Assembly: GCA_017994635.1 (NCBI GenBank) | Contig: JAGOKK010000003.1 | Location: 1-60,307 of the forward strand | Direction: 5' to 3' | DNA from: Candidatus Cloacimonadota bacterium | GTDB lineage: Bacteria; Cloacimonadota; Cloacimonadia; Cloacimonadales; Cloacimonadaceae | Length of the DNA: 60,307 nucleotides | Part shown: positions 43,547 through 52,453 of the stretch, one piece after another | Position numbering within the stretch: position 1 is the stretch's first letter | Layout of the letters: each line of letters begins with the position of its first letter | The notes under the pieces: generated by a model | Seen by the model: only the letters and a program-made list of their open reading frames with translations | Told to the model about the DNA's origin: nothing | The model's database searches: none | Translations under genes and position numbers: made by a program

Positions 43547-46500
43547 ATGAAAATGAATAAAACCGTGTTCTGCTTGGTGCTGTTATTGCTAGTGGGAAGC
43601 TTTGCTTACGCGGCGATGGCGGTTCCTTCGGCAGGTACGAAGAAACTGGATCTGACCAAATACCACAATGTGGGAAACATTTGGCTGAGGGTCAGCAACT
43701 ACGGTTTCTTTGGCTCCGGTAACGATGCCGTGCCGCAGTATCCTTCACTGGAATACCCTGGTGGTAGCGGAGTAGATTATCTATACCAGGGTGCACTGTG
43801 GTTTGGAGCCAAGAAACAGCGTCGTGATAGCTTGAACCGTAAGCTTTACTGGAAAGTATACCCGCCTTCAGCATCCAATGACACTTTGTTGTATGAGGGT
43901 CAGCCTGGCTGGAATGCTTCCATGGTTCCTGTTCTTGATACTCTGGTTACCGTGGGCTTCGATGGCGATGCTGATCTCTATGAGTTTTTGCCAGCATACA
44001 ACCCGCTATTAGTTTCCAATACGGCACAAGCCGATAATTACGGGCTATACAACGCTCTTGACGGTATTGCCACAGCCTCTACTCGTGCGCAAAAACGCGG
44101 ATATGATGACGATGGCGACGGTCGTATCGATGAGGACTTTGTGGGATATACCTTCCCCTTCAGAGCCGCTAATGAGTTACCAGCTCAGTTCAGTGCTTTC
44201 GCCTCATCTCATCTGGCAGACCTGCCTTCAGCTACCTTTAGCATACTGGATGATCCTGCCGCCGCGGAAATCTGGTTCCCGCTGGGCTTCATGGACCTAT
44301 CTGACCGTAGTTTCACCACATACGCATTTGCCGCACGTCACGATGATGATCATGATGGCCGCTACGATGAAGATGGAGCTCCGGTATCAGAACAGGACTT
44401 TATATCCTATTATTACGATTACTGTCCATTTGGGACTGATGGAGATCGCGATCACGGTTCGTCCCGTGGTGGCAGTCGTCACTACCCTCTGAACGTGCGC
44501 GTGCGCCAGATGAGCTATCAATGGAGCTACGATTACATCAAAAACTTGGTTTATGTAGAATTCAACGTTACTAACATGAACATTGAGGACGAACTCAAAG
44601 ACTGCGCCATGGGCATATATTTCGATGCTGACGTCGGCCCTCAAACCTGGGGCTCGGAAAAAGCTTCCGATGACGTGTCTGGATATGTGAAGGGCGAAGG
44701 TTATGAATTTGCTCATACCCGTGATGAAGATGGCGATGGAGGCTTGACTACCGGTCTGGTGGGAGCGCGTGTTTGTACTCCAGATCCTGAAAAGTTGAAA
44801 TTCCACTGCTGGTATTGGAAAGTAGGTGAAGGTCCCGATGATAGCAATCCCCGCAGCCTCAGCCCCAGCGGCGAAACTGCCAATGAAAAGTACTGGTTGC
44901 TCGTGGGGAAAAACCCCAACCCCTCTTACTACATACCCCTGCGTCCGGAAGGGAACCTCACCGAGTTTGAACAGCCTACTGACAATGACACTCGTTTCCT
45001 GTTCTCATTCTATGGTGCCCAACCCGGTACCCCAGATTATGATGAAACAGACGTATTTGGTAACTATCATAAACGTTGGAACCTGGCTCCCGGCAAGACG
45101 ATGAAGATTGTAGTGGCTGTATTCCCCGGCGATAATCTGCAGGATCTAAAACGTAGCGCTCGCTGGGCTAAAGAAATCTATGGACAGGCTCAGGATCTGC
45201 TTACAGTGGTGCTCCCTGATACATTCCCACATTACAATCCACCGGAACCTCCAGATATTCCTGCTTTACATGTGGAACTGGTAGATAATGGCAACCGCAT
45301 TGACCTCTTTTGGGACAATCGTAGTGAATTCGCCTATGATACAAAGACCGTTTCTACTGCGATCACCGGTTGGCAAGTACCCGGTAGTGAACAATTAAAA
45401 CCCGGATTGGATTCAGACCCTACACCTTACCTATCAAACAACTGGCCAGAAGAATTCCCGGAGCAATTCAGATTTGACGAAAGTGATCCGGATTATTTGT
45501 GGAACAACAATGCACTGGCCAACCCCTGGACATCTTACCGTTTACGTCATGACTTCCAGGGTTACACGGTTTGGGGACGTTCCGGAAGCGGATCTCAAGA
45601 GGATTGGGTGATGGTGAGACGCTGGGACAAGGTTGATACTGCCCAGGATTTTGCGGATTACACCATAAATGCCGATTCAGTGGATCTCTTCCTGGATTTT
45701 GGTGGATACCTTGGCGTAGACAATGATCTACCCAACCGATCCAACGATCCGGATTTGAACCAGCGTGGCTGGCAGGCTACTCCCGAAGAATACGCGAAGT
45801 TTTATCGCCTCGACGAAAACTACGAGCTTATTCCCAACGGAAGCGTGTTTTATGGCTGGCCAATATACAATCCAGATCTCGATTGGACTTCAGATATACA
45901 AGCCACCGCGGATAATATCGCGGAGCAATATCACATGTTGAGTTCTCAGGAGATTGAAATACTCCAAGCCAGACTCTTTATGCACCCAGAACTTGCACAG
46001 CATTCTGATATCTTCGATGCTCTGTATGATCCCAAGCTTATCCCGCTAAAGGCATTTGCCTTCCCTGGCGGAGCTACAGATCCCGATCCGACGGCTGAGC
46101 AACTGGAAACTCTCAAAAAAGAACGCCTGGCTCGCAGGTACTATAAATCCCATATCAGTTATCCCCCCAAAGGTGTGGAGTATTACATAGCAGTTACTGC
46201 TTATGATCGTGGTATTCCATCAAACGATCTGAACTTCCTGGAAACTGGGCGCGATGCTGATGCCAACATGAAGGTAATCTTCCCTGGTACTCTTGCCTCG
46301 GAAAATATGGACAACATCAAGGTGGTGCCAAATCCTTACATTGGTCGGAGTAAGTTTGACGGACGCCTGGAAAACGACGAGAAGGGAGATAAGAGCCGCC
46401 GCTTGTGGTTCATCAATCTTCCGCATACGTGTACAGTACGTATCTACACACTGGCCGGAGATCTGGTGCAGACCCTGCATCATGATGGCGCTGATATGAC

Positions 46501-46675
46501 CGATATCGTAACCATCTCCAAGGCTGCAACCCAGGGTATCGCTGCCGATGGTATGCATTCCTGGAATTTACTGTCCAAACACAACCAGATCATCGCTCCC
46601 GGCGTGTATCTGTTTAGCGTTGAAAACAAAGCCGATGACAAGATCAAAGTCGGCAAGTTTGTAATAATCAAATAG
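43547..46675 (+). CDS. Large secreted protein with calcium-type Asp-rich motifs and T9SS-like C-terminus
   Basis: A 1042-residue exported protein. Signal peptide (NKTVFCLVLLLLVGSFAYAAMA), then a beta-rich body. Three Asp-rich loops of the calcium-binding DxDxDG type are visible: DDDGDGRIDEDF (about 186), DDDHDGRYDEDG (about 266) and DEDGDGG (about 394). The C-terminal 120 residues (NIKVVPNPYIG, CTVRIYTLAGDLVQTL, GMHSWNLLSKHNQIIAPGVYLFSVEN, VGKFVIIK) resemble a T9SS type A sorting domain. GGGAG lies 6 bases before ATG 43547; a TTG at 43544 is in frame but worse placed. Fourteen bases after tonB and ten before a PorV-like gene, so it is likely cargo of that PorV-like protein. Function beyond secretion is unknown. 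Confidence 0.82.
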   Translation: MKMNKTVFCLVLLLLVGSFAYAAMAVPSAGTKKLDLTKYHNVGNIWLRVSNYGFFGSGNDAVPQYPSLEYPGGSGVDYLYQGALWFGAKKQRRDSLNRKLYWKVYPPSASNDTLLYEGQPGWNASMVPVLDTLVTVGFDGDADLYEFLPAYNPLLVSNTAQADNYGLYNALDGIATASTRAQKRGYDDDGDGRIDEDFVGYTFPFRAANELPAQFSAFASSHLADLPSATFSILDDPAAAEIWFPLGFMDLSDRSFTTYAFAARHDDDHDGRYDEDGAPVSEQDFISYYYDYCPFGTDGDRDHGSSRGGSRHYPLNVRVRQMSYQWSYDYIKNLVYVEFNVTNMNIEDELKDCAMGIYFDADVGPQTWGSEKASDDVSGYVKGEGYEFAHTRDEDGDGGLTTGLVGARVCTPDPEKLKFHCWYWKVGEGPDDSNPRSLSPSGETANEKYWLLVGKNPNPSYYIPLRPEGNLTEFEQPTDNDTRFLFSFYGAQPGTPDYDETDVFGNYHKRWNLAPGKTMKIVVAVFPGDNLQDLKRSARWAKEIYGQAQDLLTVVLPDTFPHYNPPEPPDIPALHVELVDNGNRIDLFWDNRSEFAYDTKTVSTAITGWQVPGSEQLKPGLDSDPTPYLSNNWPEEFPEQFRFDESDPDYLWNNNALANPWTSYRLRHDFQGYTVWGRSGSGSQEDWVMVRRWDKVDTAQDFADYTINADSVDLFLDFGGYLGVDNDLPNRSNDPDLNQRGWQATPEEYAKFYRLDENYELIPNGSVFYGWPIYNPDLDWTSDIQATADNIAEQYHMLSSQEIEILQARLFMHPELAQHSDIFDALYDPKLIPLKAFAFPGGATDPDPTAEQLETLKKERLARRYYKSHISYPPKGVEYYIAVTAYDRGIPSNDLNFLETGRDADANMKVIFPGTLASENMDNIKVVPNPYIGRSKFDGRLENDEKGDKSRRLWFINLPHTCTVRIYTLAGDLVQTLHHDGADMTDIVTISKAATQGIAADGMHSWNLLSKHNQIIAPGVYLFSVENKADDKIKVGKFVIIK

Positions 46676-46685
46676 GGAGGGAACT

Positions 46686-47717
46686 GTGAAAAAGAACTTT
46701 GTCATAATCCTTACGCTGGCAGTAATGCTAGTTCCCTTCGCTCTTTCCGCCAAACCCTTCGGCAAGGTGGGAACAGTGGGTTTTCAGTTCCTGAAACTTG
46801 GTGTGGATGCTCGTGCCATCGGAATGGGAGAAGCCTATACCGCGGTAACCGATGATGTATCTTCCACATATTGGAATCCCGCTGGTCTTGCTCCGTCCTT
46901 CCAAAACCAGGTATTCTTCTCTCACACAAATTGGCCTGCCAACATCATGCAGGAATATGCAGCTGCCACCTATACCACTGGCGTGAACACTTTTGCCGTG
47001 TTTGGTAGCGTATTGCACATGGATGATATGGAAGTGATCGATGAAGGGACTTTTGAACATACCGGCGAGTATTTCACCAATAGCAGTGCTGCTTTTGGTT
47101 TGGATTACGCCCAGCAGTTTACTGATAAGTTTTCTGCCGGGGTCGGCGTGAAGTATCTCAGAGAGAATCTCTATGAATACTCCGTAAATAGCTATGCTTT
47201 CGATCTTGGTTCCATGTACAATACCGGTTGGAATAATATCAAGATCGGCATGGCACTGAAGAACTTCGGACCGGACATCCGTTATCGTGTAGATGATGAC
47301 AACGACGGTAGTACGGACGAAGATCCTTTCGATTTGTTCGACAACGATGGCGACGGTGATGTCGATGAAGATGGCCCGGAATTGGAAAGTAAGATTCCGA
47401 TGCACTTTTCTCTAGGCATCTCTGGTGACCTGATGCGTTCTGATAACAGCTATTTGATTGCCTCATTGCAGTTGGATAATGTGATAGATCGTACTGAAAC
47501 ATGGAACCTTGGTGCCGAGTATAAGCTTGGGAATATCTTCCTGAGAGGCGGTTACCAGTTAAACTATGATAGCAATACCTATAGTGTCGGAGCAGGCTGG
47601 CAGGTTCCAACCTCATTGGGTATCTTCAATATCGATTATGCCTATACCGATATGGGCTTCCTGGCTGAAAGCATGCTCAAAAGCGCACATCGCGTGTCGC
47701 TAAAAATGAGATACTAA
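46686..47717 (+). CDS. PorV/PorQ-family outer-membrane protein with Asp-rich insertion
   Basis: A 343-residue barrel protein. Signal peptide MKKNFVIILTLAVMLVPFALSA, then the PorV signature (VGFQFLKLGVDARAIGMGEAYTAV, SSTYWNPAGLA) and further strands to HRVSLKMRY with the usual C-terminal aromatic. Within the barrel, residues about 203-232 form an unusual acidic loop with two calcium-type motifs, DDDNDGSTDEDPF and DNDGDGDVDEDG, like those in the preceding secreted protein. GTG start at 46686 with GGGAGGGA upstream. In T9SS, PorV receives cargo leaving the translocon; position between two cargo genes fits that role. Confidence 0.88.
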   Translation: MKKNFVIILTLAVMLVPFALSAKPFGKVGTVGFQFLKLGVDARAIGMGEAYTAVTDDVSSTYWNPAGLAPSFQNQVFFSHTNWPANIMQEYAAATYTTGVNTFAVFGSVLHMDDMEVIDEGTFEHTGEYFTNSSAAFGLDYAQQFTDKFSAGVGVKYLRENLYEYSVNSYAFDLGSMYNTGWNNIKIGMALKNFGPDIRYRVDDDNDGSTDEDPFDLFDNDGDGDVDEDGPELESKIPMHFSLGISGDLMRSDNSYLIASLQLDNVIDRTETWNLGAEYKLGNIFLRGGYQLNYDSNTYSVGAGWQVPTSLGIFNIDYAYTDMGFLAESMLKSAHRVSLKMRY

Positions 47718-47743
47718 ACTTGAATAAAAATACTGGAGGAACG

Positions 47744-49903
47744 ATGAAAAAACTCTTGTTACTCGTACTGTGCCTGTCCTTTGTATTTGGTGCTGTTTAC
47801 GCAAAAGAAATGCAGCCCACTCAGGACAAAACAGCTATCAAAATGGAAACAAACGGTCGTCCCGTCACCCGTACCCGTGAGGTGCCGGCCTATACCTTTA
47901 CCAAAACCCCCACTCCTCTGATGGTGAACTACTACGACTACATGATTGGAAGCTACAATGGTCTTCCCATTCGTGTGATCACAGATGTAAACTATCCTGG
48001 ATACTTCCTTACTTATCATGGAAGGCGTACCCCTACCGGTACCCGTCGTGCTTTTTATGCTCATCTGGATGCCAATGGCAACCTGATCGGCAACAACGAA
48101 ATCACTGCAGTGACCAATAATGAAGGCTATTCCACCCTTGCAGTAGATCCCGTGTCTGGAAAGCCCATGTACGCATGGCACGCCAATGCTGACGCTGACG
48201 CCGAGTATGAAGTACAATTCACTTCGGATGCTTTCCTCTCAGGTACATCCGGATTGTTCAACGAACTGCAGATCATTGCCGACGGTCCCCACACAGTAAC
48301 TCCCGGCGTTGGTGATCCCACCAGCGATAACGAGTTCATCTGGCCGACCGCTCAGATCGGACCCTCTCCTGTAGCCGGAATGCGCAGAGTGTATGTAGCT
48401 ATGCGCAATAGCGTTACCCACTCCTACGGTCCCAGTGAAAACCTCTACCTCGCCTACGCAGATTTCAATGCCGATATGATCGAAGGCGCTGTCCCACTGG
48501 ATTGGAACCATACCAGCATCCCCGAAATGGATCAATGGAACCATGACGCCACCTGGCGTCGTCCTTTCCATGCCATTGCCACAGATAACCTTGGCAACGT
48601 TTATTATGCCGGTTACCACTTTGCTACCGAAGCCGATGGAACCACCGATATCTCGGAGCAGGATGTGGATATCTTCAAGTGTGATAACTATGGTGAAGGA
48701 ACCTGGGTCCGCATCTCAGAATGGAGTCATATCCCGTCCTGGAATCCTGCCGGTACTCCCGGTGGCACTGGTTATTTTGTTGGTGACGGCAACGTGCCAT
48801 ATCCCGATAACGAACTCGTATGGGCTCTGGCCAATAACAGCCACCTCAATGCCGTAACCGATAACCGCGGTAGAGTGATCTTCCCCGGTATCTGGGCTCA
48901 TAGTACTACTGCCGGTGGATACTGGGCCGATTATCAGGTAGTGAAATCCATGATCTTCAATCCCATCACAGAAGATTTCACCATCTCCGAAATCTACCCC
49001 ATCAAGGATCCCAGCGACACTCACAACCAAGCCTGGACTTCCTGGGACGTAGAAGCTCCCTGGGGCGAACCAGAATACTTCGAAGCAGATGATGGCAATC
49101 TTTATCTGGGACCACAACAGCTCTATCCCTTCCCGCACTGGGATGATACTTTGCACACTGACGCCATGATGTTCCATTACAACAACATCAAGATCTCCGA
49201 AGCCAATGACGAAGGGATGATGGTGTCAGTCTGGCAGGATAGCCGCAGAGCTCTGGAAGCGAACGTAAATAGCGATCCTGATTATGCAGCATTTGCGCAG
49301 GTTCCAGAAATCTACATTTCTGTTTCTTCAAACAATGGCGACAATTGGAGCGAACCCATCATTCTGAACAACGTGGAAGTAACTGAATTTGCCGGAATCA
49401 AACCCATGTGGGTATATCCTGCCGATAAAGTGATCTTCACTGGCATGGATGATGGACACAAAGTTGGTAAGATCGGTTTGATGTTCTACAACGATTACAC
49501 TTGGGGCGCCAATGCCATCAGCCCTGCTGCTCACCCCACCAACGATGGCGGTGAAGTGATGTTTATGGAACTGCAGATTACCTTCCCGATTGCTGGTTCT
49601 AGCACTGAAGGAACCGCTCCTGCCGTAAACAAAATGCTCAATCCGAACTTCCCGAACCCCTTCAATCCTGAAACCACTATCAGCTTTGATATGCCCAAAG
49701 CTGGTAATGCCAGACTGGATGTCTACAACGTAAAGGGTCAGCTGGTGAAGACTCTCTTCAACGGCACAGCTCCTTATGGTAAGACCTCCAAGGTATGGAA
49801 TGGCACCGACAATAACGGCAAAGCCGTTACCAGTGGTGTCTATTTCTACCGTCTGAGCACCGATAACGGAAACGAAACCCGCAAGATGATGCTCATGAAA
49901 TAG
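47744..49903 (+). CDS. T9SS-exported protein, probable propeller-like surface protein
   Basis: A 719-residue secreted protein. Signal peptide MKKLLLLVLCLSFVFGAVYA, then a body with repeated segments typical of sialidase/BNR-like propellers (ITDVNYPGYFLTYHG, YSTLAVDPVSGKPMYAWHANAD, YISVSSNNGDNWSEPIILNN). The final 85 residues are a textbook T9SS type A sorting domain: LNPNFPNPFNPETTISFD, DVYNVKGQLVKTLF, VWNGTDNNGKAVTSGVYFYR and KMMLMK. No catalytic motif is recognised. I chose ATG 47744 with GGAGG upstream rather than TTG 47720. It is the last gene of the operon and is followed by a strong terminator. Confidence 0.85.
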   Translation: MKKLLLLVLCLSFVFGAVYAKEMQPTQDKTAIKMETNGRPVTRTREVPAYTFTKTPTPLMVNYYDYMIGSYNGLPIRVITDVNYPGYFLTYHGRRTPTGTRRAFYAHLDANGNLIGNNEITAVTNNEGYSTLAVDPVSGKPMYAWHANADADAEYEVQFTSDAFLSGTSGLFNELQIIADGPHTVTPGVGDPTSDNEFIWPTAQIGPSPVAGMRRVYVAMRNSVTHSYGPSENLYLAYADFNADMIEGAVPLDWNHTSIPEMDQWNHDATWRRPFHAIATDNLGNVYYAGYHFATEADGTTDISEQDVDIFKCDNYGEGTWVRISEWSHIPSWNPAGTPGGTGYFVGDGNVPYPDNELVWALANNSHLNAVTDNRGRVIFPGIWAHSTTAGGYWADYQVVKSMIFNPITEDFTISEIYPIKDPSDTHNQAWTSWDVEAPWGEPEYFEADDGNLYLGPQQLYPFPHWDDTLHTDAMMFHYNNIKISEANDEGMMVSVWQDSRRALEANVNSDPDYAAFAQVPEIYISVSSNNGDNWSEPIILNNVEVTEFAGIKPMWVYPADKVIFTGMDDGHKVGKIGLMFYNDYTWGANAISPAAHPTNDGGEVMFMELQITFPIAGSSTEGTAPAVNKMLNPNFPNPFNPETTISFDMPKAGNARLDVYNVKGQLVKTLFNGTAPYGKTSKVWNGTDNNGKAVTSGVYFYRLSTDNGNETRKMMLMK

Positions 49904-49921
49904 GGATATTCCCTAATCCAT

Positions 49922-49955
49922 AAAACCCGCAGCTTTATGCTGCGGGTTTTTCTTT
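49922..49955 (+). terminator. Rho-independent terminator of the receptor/T9SS operon
   Basis: AAAACCCGCAGC and GCTGCGGGTTTT form a 12-bp perfect stem around TTTAT, followed by TCTTT, 19 bases after the stop codon of the last gene. It defines the 3' end of the unit that starts at the promoter near 38091. Confidence 0.95.
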
Positions 49956-50093
49956 AGCGATACAACGCACACACCTGATTTACAATGTGAGGGATGACAA
50001 CAGTTTGGGGGCCAAAAAATCATTGATCAATAAATGACTAGTGCATAGATCGGATCATGAATTGGCGCAGGTTGTTGATGACATGTCTGGCCT

Positions 50094-50207
50094 TTGTCTC
50101 CCCTTACTAGCCTCTACTCCTCACGATCTCCTCTTGAAACCCACCTGAACTGGGTTCAGGAGGAATTCAAGTGGAGTTTAGGTAGAGTTCAGGTTGCTAG
50201 AGGGCAA
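50094..50207. repeat. Palindromic intergenic element C (11-bp-unit family)
   Basis: A 114-bp imperfect palindrome between convergent genes. The right arm from the centre reads TTCAGGAGGAA, TTCAAGTGGAG, TTTAGGTAGAG, TTCAGGTTGCT, then AGAGGGCAAG; the left arm on the other strand reads TTCAGGTGGGT, TTCAAGAGGAG, ATCGTGAGGAG, TAGAGGCTAGT, then AAGGGGAGACAA. Ends agree with element A (TTG.C.CC at the left, GGGCAAGCAA at the right). The rest of 49956-50364 shows only a 20-base imperfect palindrome GCACAATCC-AA-GGACTGTGC at 50258-50277. Confidence 0.72.
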
Positions 50208-50364
50208 GCAAGAAGAGTCTATTGATCAGGTAGAGGGGGTTGATTGGTCTAGATAAAGCACAATCCAAGGACTGTGCCTAAACTCATTATGGGAAATGGG
50301 GCGAATCTTGATCACCTGCAGGGAGGAACAGGTTGGCTATCAGATCGTTATGGCTGCTTGACTT

Positions 50365-52230
50365 TCACCCAATGATGTCCACTTTCAGGCAGTGTTTTAA
50401 CCAATCCACCGCGTAAACCACGAAGTGGAAGTATTCATCGTCAGGTTTGGCAGCGGTATCCAGCAGGACGAGCTTGCGCCAGGGCAGGATCTCTGCTTTC
50501 AACTTTCCGTTCACATAGCCTTTCAGGATTGCCTCCAAAGGGGTATGGAGTTTATCCTGTTCGATGTACTTCAAAAACCAGTAGCGATCAGAGCGATTTA
50601 CTGTATCCCTGATCAGCAGGACGCGTTTCTCTATGGATGGGATCAGGGCAGTCAATTCTTCCGAGGAAAAGGCAACATCTTGACCTGAGAGACGGCGGGA
50701 TACCTGCATCTGGTTGATGAGATCCACCACCCTGCGAATGGGGCTGGTGGCGTGCAGATAGGCTTCAGCTCCGATTCCCGGATGATAGGATGCCTGAGTG
50801 GATAGATATGCCGAGCTGCTACGGACTGCCTGGTTCTGATCCACAAACTGACTGATGTTTCGGTATAGCAGGGGGATTTGGTTTATTTTGGCATACGTCG
50901 CGATACTGCGGTTGTAAGTGATCATCAGCTCTTCAATCATCATTCGTGCGGGGCTGAGAGTATCGATCCGTTTCATCTGTACCCTGCCATCCACCACTTT
51001 GAGATTGTAATAGTACCGGTCCTGATCCCGCGGAGCATCCCGCTGTTCCCGTATTCGGTTGCTGATGCGGTGCAACAACTTATACACCGGATTGATTGAA
51101 TCGTGATCCACTTCATGGTAGCTGAGGTTTTCACTGATCCGTATGCTCTCGCTCTTCAGTTCCCAAGCCTTTGCGTTTAGCTCGGAATCCAGGCTGAGAT
51201 ATAGCGACAACACGTTTCTTTCGCCAGACTGGCGCAGAGAAAAAACATCAGAAGAGTACAGCGGAGGCAACATCGGAACGTTTAGTGATGGTAAATATAG
51301 CGATGAAACCCGGGAAAGAGCTTCCTGAAAGAGTGGATGATCCGGATGCAAGCAGAGCGATGGGTTGCTTACATGAATGCCCAGGCGATAGTGATCATCA
51401 ATGCTCTGGAGGCTGATGGCATCGTCATAATCCAGCGTGTCCTCATCGTCGATGCTGAATGCATGAAGTTCTGCATGGGGGAGTTGCGATAGCATCTCAG
51501 GAGCTTCTGGGATCTGCCGGTCAAAAGCAATGGGCAAACCGGAGACCATCAACACGGGATCCCCAGCGTAGTCACCCAGGCGTTCTCGCAAGGATATGGC
51601 AGATTGCTCAATGTCTTTACCGAGCTTGGATCCTGCGATCAGTTTTTCCAGGTCATCGTGGTGGATGCCTTGCAGGATATCGCGCAATTCTTGCCGTAGC
51701 TGGAGGCTGTCTTCATCCGATAGTTCCGCATCCTCCGCAGTAGAACCGGCGATGAACCTGGCTACGGATTCCAGATAGAGGTAACGCATATGCGCTTCAG
51801 TGCGAGCCTGTTCATACGCTAAGCATTCTTCTGGGCTGCGCTGATAGAAACGTTCGTGTTTTTGATAATAGGTTTCGGGGTGTGCCTTCAGGTATAAAAA
51901 GAGGGCGAAGCGTTGATCGTCCTGATTTATCTGCATCTTATCACAGATCTCAGCGAAACTCTCACCCTGCAGTGATATGGGCTCAAAGCCTTCACTGATC
52001 TTCAGCACCTGCTCTTTGAATGAGTATAGCTGCTCTGGACTGCTTGCCTTCTTTGTGTCACTAAGTAGTATGATGCGAGCAGGAGACAGCATTGTGCCGA
52101 TATCCTCAGTGTCTATCAAGAGTGCTTTCCCATTGGCAGTTTCTTTCACATAGCCAAAGCGCAGTATGTTCTGGGAAAAAAAAAGAGCTACCTTATGCGT
52201 AAGCTCTGAGATACTTTGCGGGTGATTCAT
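50365..52230 (-). CDS. RNB-domain exoribonuclease (RNase II/R family)
   Basis: A 621-residue protein. The catalytic RNB domain occupies roughly residues 245-560, with metal-binding Asp residues in SIDDEDTLDYDDAISL (about 264-279), then YRLGIHVSNPS, YLPSLNVPMLPP, ARMMIEELMITYN and YLHATSPIRRVVDL. These are standard RNase II/R motifs for processive 3'-5' RNA decay. The N-terminal part lacks a clear cold-shock domain and the C-terminus no clear S1 domain, so it is a shortened member, like the smaller RNB proteins seen in cyanobacteria and chloroplast-type lineages. AAAGGA precedes the ATG. It lies 30 bases downstream of a tRNA gene on the same strand. Confidence 0.9.
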   Translation of the reverse strand: MNHPQSISELTHKVALFFSQNILRFGYVKETANGKALLIDTEDIGTMLSPARIILLSDTKKASSPEQLYSFKEQVLKISEGFEPISLQGESFAEICDKMQINQDDQRFALFLYLKAHPETYYQKHERFYQRSPEECLAYEQARTEAHMRYLYLESVARFIAGSTAEDAELSDEDSLQLRQELRDILQGIHHDDLEKLIAGSKLGKDIEQSAISLRERLGDYAGDPVLMVSGLPIAFDRQIPEAPEMLSQLPHAELHAFSIDDEDTLDYDDAISLQSIDDHYRLGIHVSNPSLCLHPDHPLFQEALSRVSSLYLPSLNVPMLPPLYSSDVFSLRQSGERNVLSLYLSLDSELNAKAWELKSESIRISENLSYHEVDHDSINPVYKLLHRISNRIREQRDAPRDQDRYYYNLKVVDGRVQMKRIDTLSPARMMIEELMITYNRSIATYAKINQIPLLYRNISQFVDQNQAVRSSSAYLSTQASYHPGIGAEAYLHATSPIRRVVDLINQMQVSRRLSGQDVAFSSEELTALIPSIEKRVLLIRDTVNRSDRYWFLKYIEQDKLHTPLEAILKGYVNGKLKAEILPWRKLVLLDTAAKPDDEYFHFVVYAVDWLKHCLKVDIIG

Positions 52231-52260
52231 CCATTCCTTTCTTTTGCCAAAGCGCTAAGT

Positions 52261-52336
52261 ATGGCGCCCCTAGGAAGACTCGAACTTCCGACCAACGGTT
52301 TAGGAAACCGCTGCTCTATCCTCTGAGCTACAGGGG
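52261..52336 (-). tRNA. tRNA-Arg, anticodon CCU
   Basis: A complete 76-base cloverleaf on the minus strand: acceptor GCCCCTG with TAGGGGC, D arm GCTC-AGAGGATA-GAGC, anticodon arm GCGGT-TTCCTAA-ACCGT (anticodon CCT in DNA), T arm GGAAG-TTCGAGT-CTTCC, discriminator G and an encoded CCA. It reads AGG codons. The RNB ribonuclease gene follows on the same strand. Confidence 0.97.
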
Positions 52337-52453
52337 CGCACCGAGAGGCAATGTTTTTTGGGTGGCTCATTTCGTCAAGTTTACATTGACAAAAGTGAGA
52401 GTATAGCCATCTTGACGCTCATACATAGCTTATTTGGATGAGGAAATATAAGG

